The notes under the pieces: generated by a model
What the model was told of the DNA's origin: nothing
Seen by the model: only the letters and a program-made list of their open reading frames with translations
The model's database searches: none
Part shown: positions 16,186-23,821 of the stretch, one piece after another
Position numbering within the stretch: the stretch's first letter is position 1
Layout: each line of letters starts with the position of its first letter
Virus record (IMG/VR): IMGVR_UViG_3300020442_003882
Location: 1 to 30,103 of that record
Length of the DNA: 30,103 nucleotides
Reading direction: 5' to 3' (one strand)
DNA from: a virus
Made by a program: the position numbers and the translations under genes

Positions 16186-18527
16186 TGCTCAAGCCTCCCC
16201 GCCGGATCCGTCCATCCCTTGTCTCCGGTGTACGGCTTGCCGTCAATGATCACGGTGCTGGTTGTCAGCTCGCTGCTCAAGTTGCGCCGCTGAAATTGGC
16301 GCTCGCTAAGCGTGACCATCTGACACCGGCAATTGAACCCCAGCGGCGGCGCATACTGCGCGTGTAGCTCGCTGCCATTCATGAACACCTTGCGATCAAG
16401 GTGCCGATGCTCATCGCGCACGCGCCGATCGTTGGCCGTCTTATATTGTACATATGGACGGAGCCCGCGGATCTCTGGATCGGTCATCTGCTCAAAGCGG
16501 CCGGCGCCGTAGCTTGCCGCCAGGTTGGTGCGAACGATCGTCTCTGCATACCAGCTCTTTTCACCAAGCCCAAGCTGACGCTCCATCGCGATCGCCATCT
16601 CTGCGCCGGTTAGCTGCTTGTTCATGCCGTCAGCCAGGATCTGCCGGGCACGCTCAACCAGTCGCGTATTTGCCAAGCGGCGCGCTATGAAGCCGCCTTG
16701 CTTCCAGCGGCCGCGCATCGAGTCGAACGCCTCAACGCTTACAACCTGCTTACGCTCGAAGTATGCGATAGCTTCGTCAAACTTTGCCCGGAAGAAGCGC
16801 GCGATCGCATCGCCAACGTTGAGCTGCACAACGTCGCGCAAGTCTACAGTGCGATCCGCGCCAAGCTCGACACCGGCCACGCTCAGCCGGCCGCCCATCT
16901 CGCCGATGGCTAGCGTCTGCTCTGCGATCGTCTCGAACTCTTCGCGGCCCTCTGTGCGCAGCTCCTCGGCCCAATCGAATAGCGCTGTGCTTTGCCGCCA
17001 GTCGCCGGCCGGTAAGCCTTCAAGCTTGTCGCGCAAGCTCTTCATGGTGGCGCGCGCCCAGGGGTTGAGCCGCTCAGCCAGGCGCTCAACGGCCTCCTCC
17101 GGCGTGCCGATCATACTCCAATCCTGATCATCGAGCGCGATCATGTTAGCGGGTATAAACGGCTCCGACTGCTCAACGGGCGGCGCTGCAAGGATCGCGC
17201 TGTAGTCTATGCCGGCCGCCTCGGCTGACTGCTCCTCTTCGGCCTGCTCTTCGGTCTGCTGCTCTTCTGCGACCTGGTTGTTGAGCGCAGCGAAGCCGAG
17301 CGCCTCGCGCGTCTCGTTGATCGACACGATGCCGCCGAGAACGTGCCACTCTTGGACGTCTGCCGTCTCTGTCTGCACTAGGGTGAAATCCCAGATCGGC
17401 ACCGGGAGATCCGGGAAGTTGTAACGCGCGATCGGCTCAAGCAGATCACGGCGCAGCGTGTCGGCAAGCTCTGCCGCGTCTGCGGCAAGGTAATCGAGCC
17501 TAACGGCGTCATGAACTTTGGCCGCCGCGTAGCTCCCGCCCTGAACCTCTGTGCTCAGGTTCTGCCCAAGGATCGCAACGGCCATCTCAGTATTAGCAAG
17601 CTCAACCATGCGGCTGTGTAGCTCGCCGGTAAAATTGCCGGAGCCGGGCAACTGCTCAAGCTCCATCCCCTCAGTGATCACGGCCTGCCAGTCTTCATTT
17701 AGCCCGCGCAACATATCGGCCGCGTCGTCAAAAAGATTATCATCGCCATCAGGCACCTTGAGCACCGGCGCCGGCTGGCCGAAGCGCTCAGCGGCAACCA
17801 GCCACCATCGCAGCCCGTACCGCTTTGTCATAGACGGCCAGAGACACGGGCGGAGAGCGCCGCGCCGCGTGACGTAGCAGGCGCGCCCGCCGCTTGGGCT
17901 GTGGATTATGAACCGATCGGGGCCGAAGCTGGAGAGCGGCACGCCAGGCCATGCGTCTTCCACGTCACTGCGGTGGATCTGCATTTTGTCATCAAAAGCA
18001 AACCGGGACGGATCGCGCCAGTAAAGCTCGACCGGCAAACTCAGCCCCTCGCGGCGGCCCCACTCCATCTCGACCACGGAGTAGCCGCGGAGCGCGCCGT
18101 CCATGAGTTGGGCTATGAGCTGCGTGAGCGACGGCAGCAAAGAGAGCGCGCGCGTCATGCGCTCAACGGCCTCAAGCGCTGCCGGATCCTGCTCCAGCCC
18201 TGGCGGCGGGCGCAGCGTCCACTCTTTGCCAGTCAGCGCGAGCACGCGCGTGCGGCAGACGGCATCAAGGCGCGGATCGCGCTCTCTCATGTCGTCATAT
18301 AACGGCATGAGCCTGCTCATATTGCCCTGTTCAGACTCGATCAGAGTGCTGACCAGGTTTTGCACGTCGTTACCCTGGATAGGGTGCAGAAAGCCGTTGA
18401 CGCCATATTTAGGCAGGCTCATCACCGTGCCGCGTGGCGCAAGCCTGCGGCCCCGGTCTGCCTTTGGTGTCAGCGCCTCGAATCGGCGAACGCGCGCAGC
18501 CTGGCGCACTCCAGCAAAAATGCTCAT
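16182..18527 (-). CDS. Portal protein (DUF935/Mu gp29-like) fused to MuF-like head morphogenesis domain
   Basis: The 781-residue product combines two virion functions. The first 430 residues resemble Mu gp29 (DUF935) portals: MSRLMPLYDDMRERDPRLDA, LALTGKEWTLRPPPGLEQDP, GYSVVEMEWGRREG, and LANTEMAVAILGQNLSTEVQ. A glutamate-rich linker follows near residues 435-455. The C-terminal part (about 640-745) matches the MuF/SPP1 gp7 head morphogenesis domain: VRTNLAASYGAGRFEQM, RRVRDEHRHLDRKVF and APPLGFNCRC, with the His and Cys ligands of the family. In Mu the two are separate genes. The ATG follows TerL by two bases. The portal forms the DNA gate; MuF-type proteins enter the head and assist assembly or ejection. 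Confidence 0.9.
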   Translation of the reverse strand: MSIFAGVRQAARVRRFEALTPKADRGRRLAPRGTVMSLPKYGVNGFLHPIQGNDVQNLVSTLIESEQGNMSRLMPLYDDMRERDPRLDAVCRTRVLALTGKEWTLRPPPGLEQDPAALEAVERMTRALSLLPSLTQLIAQLMDGALRGYSVVEMEWGRREGLSLPVELYWRDPSRFAFDDKMQIHRSDVEDAWPGVPLSSFGPDRFIIHSPSGGRACYVTRRGALRPCLWPSMTKRYGLRWWLVAAERFGQPAPVLKVPDGDDNLFDDAADMLRGLNEDWQAVITEGMELEQLPGSGNFTGELHSRMVELANTEMAVAILGQNLSTEVQGGSYAAAKVHDAVRLDYLAADAAELADTLRRDLLEPIARYNFPDLPVPIWDFTLVQTETADVQEWHVLGGIVSINETREALGFAALNNQVAEEQQTEEQAEEEQSAEAAGIDYSAILAAPPVEQSEPFIPANMIALDDQDWSMIGTPEEAVERLAERLNPWARATMKSLRDKLEGLPAGDWRQSTALFDWAEELRTEGREEFETIAEQTLAIGEMGGRLSVAGVELGADRTVDLRDVVQLNVGDAIARFFRAKFDEAIAYFERKQVVSVEAFDSMRGRWKQGGFIARRLANTRLVERARQILADGMNKQLTGAEMAIAMERQLGLGEKSWYAETIVRTNLAASYGAGRFEQMTDPEIRGLRPYVQYKTANDRRVRDEHRHLDRKVFMNGSELHAQYAPPLGFNCRCQMVTLSERQFQRRNLSSELTTSTVIIDGKPYTGDKGWTDPAGRLEQ

Positions 18528-18529
18528 AA

Positions 18530-19999
18530 TTACATCACCCTTCCAAAGTCGCGAGCCCGCGATCCTCTGCCGGTGCGCCTCCCCGCGCGCGAAGGCACTG
18601 CCGCAGTGTACACCGCCAGCGCCAGCGCGTCAGCCCGATCTGGCGATCTTCCTAGGTTTGAGCGCATTTGATCCTTGCTTGCGATCTGCACGCGGCCGCG
18701 CACGTCGTATGAATAGCGGGCAGAGAGCAACTCGGGATCCGTCTTCTTGCACGTCGGCAGCGCGCCGCCATCCCGCAGCCAGTCACGTATTCCCCACCAG
18801 AGTTGATCCCGCAAGATCCTGAACTTGTCCGGCTGCTGGCTGCGCGTGGCCACGTTGACGCCGATCGTCTTGACGGTGGTCCGGCGCTTGAGCTGGTCAA
18901 CCACGCCGGCGCCATAGCCGATCGAGTCAACGCGGATCGTGGGAGTCTCTCCGGGCCTGCGCAGCTCATCGGCGATTTGCATGACCTTTGCGGCCACTTC
19001 GATCGTGTCGTAACCGTGGATCACGGTAGGCCGCCCAGCCATCGAGCCGCGCACCGGCCAGATCACGGAGTCGTCATCACCGAAGCGCGCCACGTCAACG
19101 CCGATCGAGAGCGGAGCGTCACCGACCAAACCAGGCGACCAAGCAGCGTGCGACTGTCGAAGCATCGCAAGCGAGATTACTGCATCCTCAGACTCCGCGG
19201 CAAAATCCCCGCGAACGCGCACCGCGACGATCGGCGAATCCTCGCCATACTCGGCGATCATCTCATCGATCCACGCCTTGGTTGCCAGGCCCGGCACCGG
19301 CTCGCCGCCTGTAGCGCTTGGCGTCTCTGCGCTGCTAATGTGCACGGTGTGCCAAAGCTCGCGCGCGCTGTGAAAGGCATCGAAGAAGAAGCCGGCGGCC
19401 CTGGTTGGGTTGCCGAGCGCGACAACCTGACCGCCGCCGGCAAGGTTGCCCTGCACCGCTTCGTAAATCTGCTGCGGGAATCCTGACGCCTCATCAATGA
19501 CAAAGAGCAGCCGCGCGCCGCTTTGCCCTGCCATGCGCTCGGCGTCGTCAGTCGTAAAGCCGAGAATCTCGCGGCCGTCTGGGAGCTGGAGCCCGGTGCC
19601 CGGATCCAGATGGCAGCGGCCCGGAAGCCTGGCCTGCCGGTGTAGCGTGCGGATCTCGCGCCAGAGGATCGATTTCACCTGGCGGTTGCCAGAGCTGGTC
19701 AGGATCACGCGGCCGGCTGGCTGTGTGTATACCCACCAAAGCGCAACGGCGGCGCCTAGCCGGCTTTTGCCAACCTTGTGCCCGCTGCGCACCGCAACGC
19801 GGTGATGATCGCGCACGGCTTCCAGGCACTCCGCTTGACGCGACCACGGAGAGAAGCCGAGCCGCTCGATGCAGAAGCGCACCGGATCGTTAACGTATTG
19901 GGCGAGATCGTCAGCGGCTCCGCTACTGCGCGCCGCTGCCGCTTCCCAGCACGCCCGCGCTATTGATCTCGGTAATGTCAATTCCCGCCTCTTCTGCAA
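18530..19999 (-). CDS. Terminase large subunit
   Basis: The 489-residue frame has the full ATPase and nuclease signature. Walker A is SGHKVGKS at residues 72-79, Walker B LLFVIDE at 164-170, and the coupling motif ALGNPT at 194-199. The nuclease acidic residues are in IGVDVARFGDDD (D302), RVDSIGYG (D358) and a late SPDRADALALAVY. The conserved N-terminal NDPVRFCIERLGFSPW is present. It overlaps the small subunit end by 77 bases. The start is uncertain: TTG at 19999, or TTG at 19981, which has AGAGGCGG just upstream. The enzyme cuts and pumps phage DNA into the prohead at the portal. Confidence 0.93.
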   Translation of the reverse strand: MQKRRELTLPRSIARACWEAAAARSSGAADDLAQYVNDPVRFCIERLGFSPWSRQAECLEAVRDHHRVAVRSGHKVGKSRLGAAVALWWVYTQPAGRVILTSSGNRQVKSILWREIRTLHRQARLPGRCHLDPGTGLQLPDGREILGFTTDDAERMAGQSGARLLFVIDEASGFPQQIYEAVQGNLAGGGQVVALGNPTRAAGFFFDAFHSARELWHTVHISSAETPSATGGEPVPGLATKAWIDEMIAEYGEDSPIVAVRVRGDFAAESEDAVISLAMLRQSHAAWSPGLVGDAPLSIGVDVARFGDDDSVIWPVRGSMAGRPTVIHGYDTIEVAAKVMQIADELRRPGETPTIRVDSIGYGAGVVDQLKRRTTVKTIGVNVATRSQQPDKFRILRDQLWWGIRDWLRDGGALPTCKKTDPELLSARYSYDVRGRVQIASKDQMRSNLGRSPDRADALALAVYTAAVPSRAGRRTGRGSRARDFGRVM

Positions 20000-20408
20000 A
20001 CGCTGCGATCATCTCCTGGCCGGCCTGGTCGCTCATGCGCTGCACCGCAGCCCCGACAACCTGCCGCAGCTTGCGCACCGTCTCGCTACGCACGTCTGGC
20101 CGTGCCCAATTGTCAGGGTCGCGCCGCTCAAGATAGCCAAGCATCGCCCGCACGTCGCCAGACTCGGCAGCCGTCACAAGCGCAGACTCAACGCGAACTT
20201 GTGCCTCTGCCTCGGCCTGCTCGATCTCAGAGAAAAGCGCCAAATGCTCGGCCCTGCCGTCTGCGGCCTCGGCCTTCCAGCGATAGAATGTTGTGCGCGT
20301 GATGCCTGCTGCTTTGCACGCCGCGCTGATGGTCGCGCCCCTCTTGACTGCGTTGAGCAGAGCGCCCCGCGCGCGCGTCAGCTTGCCACGCTTGCCACTC
20401 TCAACCAT
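19923..20408 (-). CDS. Terminase small subunit
   Basis: Starting at ATG 20408 the product has 161 residues; a longer frame upstream reads as shadow sequence of the overlapping membrane-protein gene. Residues 17-45 form a helix-turn-helix (GATISAACKAAGITRTTFYR followed by WKAEA) typical of small terminases that bind pac or cos sites. A helical oligomerisation region follows with EIEQAEAEAQVRVESALVTA and the phrase YLERRDPDNW, common in this group. The C-terminus is glycine/serine-rich. It is directly upstream of TerL and overlaps it, as expected. Confidence 0.85.
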   Translation of the reverse strand: MVESGKRGKLTRARGALLNAVKRGATISAACKAAGITRTTFYRWKAEAADGRAEHLALFSEIEQAEAEAQVRVESALVTAAESGDVRAMLGYLERRDPDNWARPDVRSETVRKLRQVVGAAVQRMSDQAGQEMIAAFAEEAGIDITEINSAGVLGSGSGAQ

Positions 20409-20559
20409 CGCCACGCCCCGCAATCCAGAGCACAAGAAGCGCCCAACTGACCGAAGCCAAGCCCGCGGCCACGCTCCAATTGTGCCCAAGATCTGCAGCG
20501 ATCCCCGCGTACAAGCAGAGCAGGATCGGCGCCCATGTGAGCCAGCCCGGCGCCGTCAC
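20401..20559 (-). CDS. Small two-helix membrane protein (holin-like candidate)
   Basis: This 52-residue gene was found by reading the gap between the 94-residue gene and the small terminase. The GTG at 20559 overlaps the previous stop (GTGA), and the TGA at 20401-20403 overlaps the terminase start. It encodes two hydrophobic segments, WLTWAPILLCLYAGIAADL and SVAAGLASVSWALLVLWIAG, separated by a short HN turn, with a basic-acidic tail GRGDG. Size and topology fit a small holin, a spanin-like or another membrane protein. It is not beside the amidase, so the lysis role is a guess; the coding call rests on perfect coupling at both ends and membrane character. Confidence 0.65.
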   Translation of the reverse strand: MTAPGWLTWAPILLCLYAGIAADLGHNWSVAAGLASVSWALLVLWIAGRGDG

Positions 20560-20840
20560 TGGTCGGCCCTCACTTCATCAACCATGCAAAGCCCATCAAG
20601 CTCGCACCTGCTCACGCGCACCGCTCCGCCTGGATGGCTGGCCACGTAAGCGCACGCGAACGCCTGCGCGCTCTCGCGGTTCTGCAACCAGTGCCCGGTA
20701 TCCGGCTGGCCGTCGGCGTCAAATGGCGCCACGTGAAAGCGGCCAAGATACTCAGCGACCGTGATCAGCTTTGCCAGCGTTTGGCTTGGCGTTTCGCCCC
20801 TTTGCGCTGCGAGCGCGTGCAATCGTTTCTCTGCCGTCAT
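20556..20840 (-). CDS. Hypothetical phage protein
   Basis: This 94-residue protein has a helical N-terminus (TAEKRLHALAAQRGETPSQT) and a strand/helix C-terminus (SAQAFACAYVASHP, then VRVSRCELDGLCMVDEV). I do not recognise a family. It overlaps the methyltransferase stop by four bases (ATGA) and its own stop overlaps the small membrane protein start, so it belongs to the same coupled string. No membrane segment, signal or metal site is clear. Confidence 0.7.
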   Translation of the reverse strand: MTAEKRLHALAAQRGETPSQTLAKLITVAEYLGRFHVAPFDADGQPDTGHWLQNRESAQAFACAYVASHPGGAVRVSRCELDGLCMVDEVRADQ

Positions 20841-21604
20841 GACTCGTCACCTCCGAAGTTGAGCCCTCTTTGCTCTGCCGGCGCTTGCTCAGTCAGGCCA
20901 AGCAGCGGCGGCGTGATCGTTGTGCGCTCGATGCGCTTGACCGCCTTCTCAAACGTGGCCGGATCGATCTCCGAGCCAATAGCGCGGCGGCCTTCCATCG
21001 CGGCGGCGATCAGCGTCGTGGCTCCACCGGCGCACGGATCGCACACAAGATCGCCCGGCTTGGTGTAGTCGCGGATGATCTGCCTCATGAGCTGGATCGG
21101 CTTTGCCCCAGCTACGATCCCGGTTTTGTCAGTTTGGGAAAAGTAGGCGCCAGGCAAGCAACCCCAGCGCGAATATGCAACCGAGCGCGGGCGCGCTACG
21201 TAAAGGTAAACCGCCCAATTTGCCGGCCCGTCACCGATCAGCCTTGGGCGCTTTTGAATAACTGGCAACGGCGCAAAGGCATACTTGCCGCGCTCTGCCG
21301 CCGCTTTGTCGAAGGGCAAGAGCGCATAAGTATCATTGAACATGCAGATCCAGCCTCTAGAGCGCTGCATCCAAGCACCAGCAAATTGCTGAATTTGATC
21401 AGGCGTCATGCTGCCATAATTTACGTTTTGCCGCGTGACCTGCCCGGTGATCGCGTTGGTGCTGTCCGCCCCTGCATTGTGCCCGCTGTGCGTGCGCTCT
21501 GAGTATGGCGGATCCGTGATCACCGCGTCCGGCTCAACGTCTGCGAGCACCTCGCGCCAGTCGCCAAGCCGCAGCTCAATGCCGGCCTTGCGGTACACGC
21601 TCAC
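20837..21604 (-). CDS. Orphan DNA methyltransferase (adenine-N6 or cytosine-N4, beta class)
   Basis: The 255-residue protein carries motif IV DPPY at residues 31-34 (DAVITDPPYSE) before motif I (VCDPCAGGATTLIAA, about 187-201) and motif II GSEID at 210-214. This order defines the beta class of amino-methyltransferases. It uses S-adenosylmethionine to methylate adenine or cytosine amino groups. No restriction endonuclease lies nearby, so it is an orphan enzyme: phage DNA protection against host restriction is the likeliest role. The target sequence cannot be read from the protein. The GTG start overlaps the RusA stop (GTGA). Confidence 0.9.
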   Translation of the reverse strand: MSVYRKAGIELRLGDWREVLADVEPDAVITDPPYSERTHSGHNAGADSTNAITGQVTRQNVNYGSMTPDQIQQFAGAWMQRSRGWICMFNDTYALLPFDKAAAERGKYAFAPLPVIQKRPRLIGDGPANWAVYLYVARPRSVAYSRWGCLPGAYFSQTDKTGIVAGAKPIQLMRQIIRDYTKPGDLVCDPCAGGATTLIAAAMEGRRAIGSEIDPATFEKAVKRIERTTITPPLLGLTEQAPAEQRGLNFGGDES

Positions 21605-22074
21605 CGGATCACCTCGACGCGCATGGTAAACCGGCTCGGCTTGTCGGCGTGCGTCTTGGTGGCGTGCAGCTCATCGATCTGGTTGTCATCAAGCCACGCA
21701 ATCCCGTTGCAAGCGTCCAAGACGGCTTTGCACAAGTTATCCACATCACACCGGCGACGATCACCAAGACGGAAATCCAGCCGCACGCGAAAGCGCGTAT
21801 CGGGGCACTCGCTCGGCCAGTCCTGCCGCGCGGCCGTTTGTGCAGCGCAGAAAAGCGCAACTTGGCGCTTATAGATGCGCTGCGCCTTTGGCGTGATCCT
21901 GCGCCCGTTGTGGATCGCAGTGCGCGCCCAGCTAAGCGGCCGGCCCTGGTAGAAGAGCACCAGCGGCGCAATTGTTGCCCGCGTTGAGCCTGTGCCGCTC
22001 TCTGCTGGCGTTTCTGCCTGCTCCCGCTGTGCTCGCTCGTCTGCGGCGCTTGCGGCCTTCTCTGCGTCTCTCAT
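21601..22074 (-). CDS. rusA: RusA-family Holliday junction resolvase
   Basis: The 157-residue protein has the RusA pattern: RRRCDVDNLCKAVLDACNGI with Asp110, Asp112, Lys116 and Asp120, followed by AWLDDNQIDELHATK with the Asp129/Asp130 pair and Lys140. These acidic residues bind magnesium and cut four-way junctions. The N-terminal 30 residues are extra, polar and Ala/Glu-rich compared with the usual 120-residue RusA. It overlaps the replication gene by ATGA at 22071-22074. The role is to resolve branched DNA from replication and recombination before packaging, alongside ERF and SSB. Confidence 0.92.
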   Translation of the reverse strand: MRDAEKAASAADERAQREQAETPAESGTGSTRATIAPLVLFYQGRPLSWARTAIHNGRRITPKAQRIYKRQVALFCAAQTAARQDWPSECPDTRFRVRLDFRLGDRRRCDVDNLCKAVLDACNGIAWLDDNQIDELHATKTHADKPSRFTMRVEVIR

Positions 22075-23153
22075 GCTGTCACCGTCCGTTTGATCTGATC
22101 GATGATGCCGGCGACCGTCTGCGGATCCGGCACCTCTGCCGCCGCTGCGAATTGCTCATCATCGCGCTTCTTCTCGTCCAACCTTGCGCGCTCGGCCTGC
22201 GCTCTGCGCACGTAGCTGCGCCGATACCGGCCCGGCTCATTGAGGAAGAAGGGCAATATCCAGCCCTGATCTTTGGCCTGCTGGTCATGCTCAAAGCCGA
22301 TGAGCGCGCACCATATCGCCTCGTGTAGCCCGCACGGCTCGCCGCGTTGCTCTGCGATCTGTTGCGCCATGAGCCGAAACGCTGGCAGCGCCTTGTCATC
22401 GATCCGCTTGCGCTGGCTGCGGAGCGTCCACGTAAGGTGCACGCGGTTGGCCCAGGCGGCCGCCATCTCGGCAACTAGCTCTTCCGCAAACAACTCCCGC
22501 GCCCTCTCCGGCGGTATCAGCTCAGCGAAGCCGAGCGCCCGCGGATGCAGCCTCGGAAGCTCCGATCTTGAGTACAGTATGTATTCATTAATTGGTTTGG
22601 TGTTGGTGTTGGAGTTGGACCACGCGCGCGCCCGCGAGGCGTCATCCGTGACAGCCTGCGGAATCGCTAGGCTTCTCGGCCGTTGTGTGTGGTTTTGCGG
22701 CACGTCTCGTGCACTTTTCGTGCTCATCTCGTGCACTTTTCGTGCGCGTTTCGTGTCGGTGTTGGTGCACTTCTCGTGCACTTCTCGTGCACTTCTCGCG
22801 CGCTTCTCGGCACGTGATCGGCGCTTGCTCTCGGTGTTGGCCTCGCGCGCCGCGTCCCGCTGCGCCTGAGTCTGGTTGTAGCGGTGCCAGTTGACGAATT
22901 GCCAGCCGTCGCCGCTCGGCTCCCAAAGGCCGACCGCAACCAGGCGAGCCGCGATCTTGTCCACGTCTGCGCGCCTGCGCTTGCCTGACGTGTGCAAAGC
23001 CTCGGCCGCGCTGATCTGCCCGTCCGTACCAAAGCGCGCGCAGTAGGCGCCGCAGAGAGCCCAGAAGCCGAAGGCCGCCAAGCCGCCGCGCTCGCTGACC
23101 AAGCGCACGATCTTTGGGTGCTGCGCCGCGTCGTCAGAGACTCGAAACCACAT
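22071..23153 (-). CDS. Replisome organiser / replication initiator-like protein
   Basis: The start is ATG 23153, which overlaps the previous TGA by one base (TGATG); a longer upstream frame is shadow. The product is 360 residues. The N-terminus has the phage replication winged-helix pattern (MWFRVSDDAAQHPKIVRLV, then FGFWALCGAYCARF and WQFVNWHRYNQTQAQRD). A low-complexity basic linker, residues about 116-152, is encoded by 11-bp DNA repeats; then comes SNSNTNTKPINEY, a linker seen in several phage initiators. The C-terminus is helical (LTWTLRSQRKRIDDKALPAF). Such proteins bind the origin and load helicase, like lambda O or DnaD-type organisers. No helicase or loader gene is visible here. The embedded repeats support an initiator role. 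Confidence 0.75.
   Translation of the reverse strand: MWFRVSDDAAQHPKIVRLVSERGGLAAFGFWALCGAYCARFGTDGQISAAEALHTSGKRRRADVDKIAARLVAVGLWEPSGDGWQFVNWHRYNQTQAQRDAAREANTESKRRSRAEKRARSAREVHEKCTNTDTKRARKVHEMSTKSARDVPQNHTQRPRSLAIPQAVTDDASRARAWSNSNTNTKPINEYILYSRSELPRLHPRALGFAELIPPERARELFAEELVAEMAAAWANRVHLTWTLRSQRKRIDDKALPAFRLMAQQIAEQRGEPCGLHEAIWCALIGFEHDQQAKDQGWILPFFLNEPGRYRRSYVRRAQAERARLDEKKRDDEQFAAAAEVPDPQTVAGIIDQIKRTVTA
22568..22598. other. AT-rich patch inside the replication gene (possible unwinding element)
   Basis: This 31-base stretch is about 74% A+T (23 of 31) in a genome near 60% GC. It encodes the NEYIL part of the initiator linker. It lies about 100 bases downstream, in gene direction, of the 11-bp repeat array, a layout like the lambda origin. 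Unwinding activity is inferred. Confidence 0.45.
22698..22808. repeat. Array of ten 11-bp iterons in the replication gene (candidate origin)
   Basis: Reading the plus strand, consecutive 11-bp units run CGGCACGTCTC, GTGCACTTTTC, GTGCTCATCTC, GTGCACTTTTC, GTGCGCGTTTC, then a 12-bp divergent unit, then GTGCACTTCTC three times exactly and GCGCGCTTCTC. Five units match GTGCACTTYTC. The array is bracketed by two CGGCACGT copies (22698 and 22808). Eleven is not a multiple of three, so the unit repeats in different codon frames; selection therefore acts on DNA, not protein. The period is close to one helical turn, placing sites on one face. It is a candidate origin bound by the encoded initiator. 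Confidence 0.7.
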
Positions 23154-23485
23154 CAGGCAAGATCCCAGGTTTGAGCGTTGCCAGGGTTCACCGAGCACTT
23201 GCGCACCGGCCCGCTGATAAGCTGGCCATCACGCCGCAAGTCGGGAAGCCGGCGGCATACCATGTGATAGGCTCTCGCGGCCCTCATGCCCTGCCAAGCC
23301 TCGCGCATGATGATCCGCTCCGTCAGCTCTGCCGCCGTCTTGCCCGGCCAGCGCTCAACGGCCTCAAGGACGATCTGTTTTTGCGTGCGGTTGCTGCCGC
23401 CTCTGACGTGTCGCGCGGCGCTCTGCCGGCTGCTCGCTGGATCGTCGCTGCGGTATAGGTGGCTGAAATCAATTTCTGTTTGCAT
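23153..23485 (-). CDS. Winged-helix DNA-binding protein
   Basis: The 110-residue protein has a disordered N-terminus of about 30 residues, then a winged-helix pattern: RTQKQIVLEAVERWPGKTAA, ELTERIIM, YHMVCRRLPDLRRDGQLISG and a final strand ending NAQTWDLA. Similar proteins occur beside replication genes in many phages and bind DNA. The ATG has AAGGAGCACAGGAC upstream. It overlaps the Cro-like gene by 17 bases and the replication gene by one base. A role in replication control or transcription is inferred. Confidence 0.75.
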   Translation of the reverse strand: MQTEIDFSHLYRSDDPASSRQSAARHVRGGSNRTQKQIVLEAVERWPGKTAAELTERIIMREAWQGMRAARAYHMVCRRLPDLRRDGQLISGPVRKCSVNPGNAQTWDLA

Positions 23486-23717
23486 GTCCTGTGCTCCTTA
23501 CGTCTGCGCGGCGCGGCAGCATCACAAGCGCGCTAGCCGTCACCGCTCCATTTGTGACCGTCTCAAGTTTGCGCGCATTCTCAGGCGACACGCGAGCGCC
23601 GCGGCTTGCGTAATGCAGAGCGCCGAAACTGATCCCAGTCTCCGCGCTCAACTCAGTCAAAAACCGCGAGCGGCTGGCGTGGCCCCTCTGTGCGTCGATC
23701 CAATCCAAAAAGGTCAT
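23469..23717 (-). CDS. Cro/YdaS-like helix-turn-helix regulator
   Basis: The 82-residue product begins MTFLDWIDAQRGHASRSRFL, then a helix-turn-helix (LSAETGISFGALHYASRGAR) and the phrase SPENARKLETVTNGAVTASA, which matches the YdaS/Cro-like pattern of S-P-E-x-A followed by E-x-x-T-x-G-A-V-T. It is the first gene of the leftward unit and is divergent from the recombination operon, the classic place of a switch repressor. A perfect palindrome adjoins its start codon and another lies in the opposite promoter, both possible targets. No ribosome binding site is visible, so the message may be nearly leaderless. Confidence 0.78.
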   Translation of the reverse strand: MTFLDWIDAQRGHASRSRFLTELSAETGISFGALHYASRGARVSPENARKLETVTNGAVTASALVMLPRRADVRSTGHANRN

Positions 23718-23729
23718 AGGCTAAGCCTA
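23717..23729. promoter_or_regulatory. Palindrome at the start of the Cro-like gene
   Basis: TAGGCTAAGCCTA is a perfect 13-base palindrome (arms TAGGCT and AGCCTA, central A) whose first base is part of the start codon of the Cro-like gene. An operator here would let the protein shut off its own expression. No clear minus-strand promoter could be fixed. Confidence 0.45.
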
Positions 23730-23786
23730 GCCTAACCTCTGCACCTCGCGCAAGTAAGCGCCCGCGCTTTGTCGTCTGCGCTTTGC

Positions 23787-23815
23787 TTGACGCGGCAAAA
23801 GTTTGCCGGCATGAT
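23787..23815 (+). promoter_or_regulatory. Promoter of the rightward recombination operon with operator in the spacer
   Basis: TTGACG at 23787-23792 and CATGAT at 23810-23815 are 17 bases apart, a good sigma70 arrangement, though the minus-10 match is partial. Between them lies a perfect palindrome, CGGCAAAAGTTTGCCG (23793-23808, arms CGGCAAA/TTTGCCG). A repressor bound there would block polymerase. The predicted transcript start falls at about 23822, the ATG of the first gene. Confidence 0.55.
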
Positions 23816-23821
23816 CGGGCC

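Noticed and set aside
18103-18822. Plus-strand frame opposite the portal and terminase genes
   Set aside because: The minus strand there carries portal and TerL motifs; the frame has no own motifs.
22698-22815. CRISPR-like repeat array
   Set aside because: Units are 11 bp, directly abutting, without spacers, and lie inside a coding gene.
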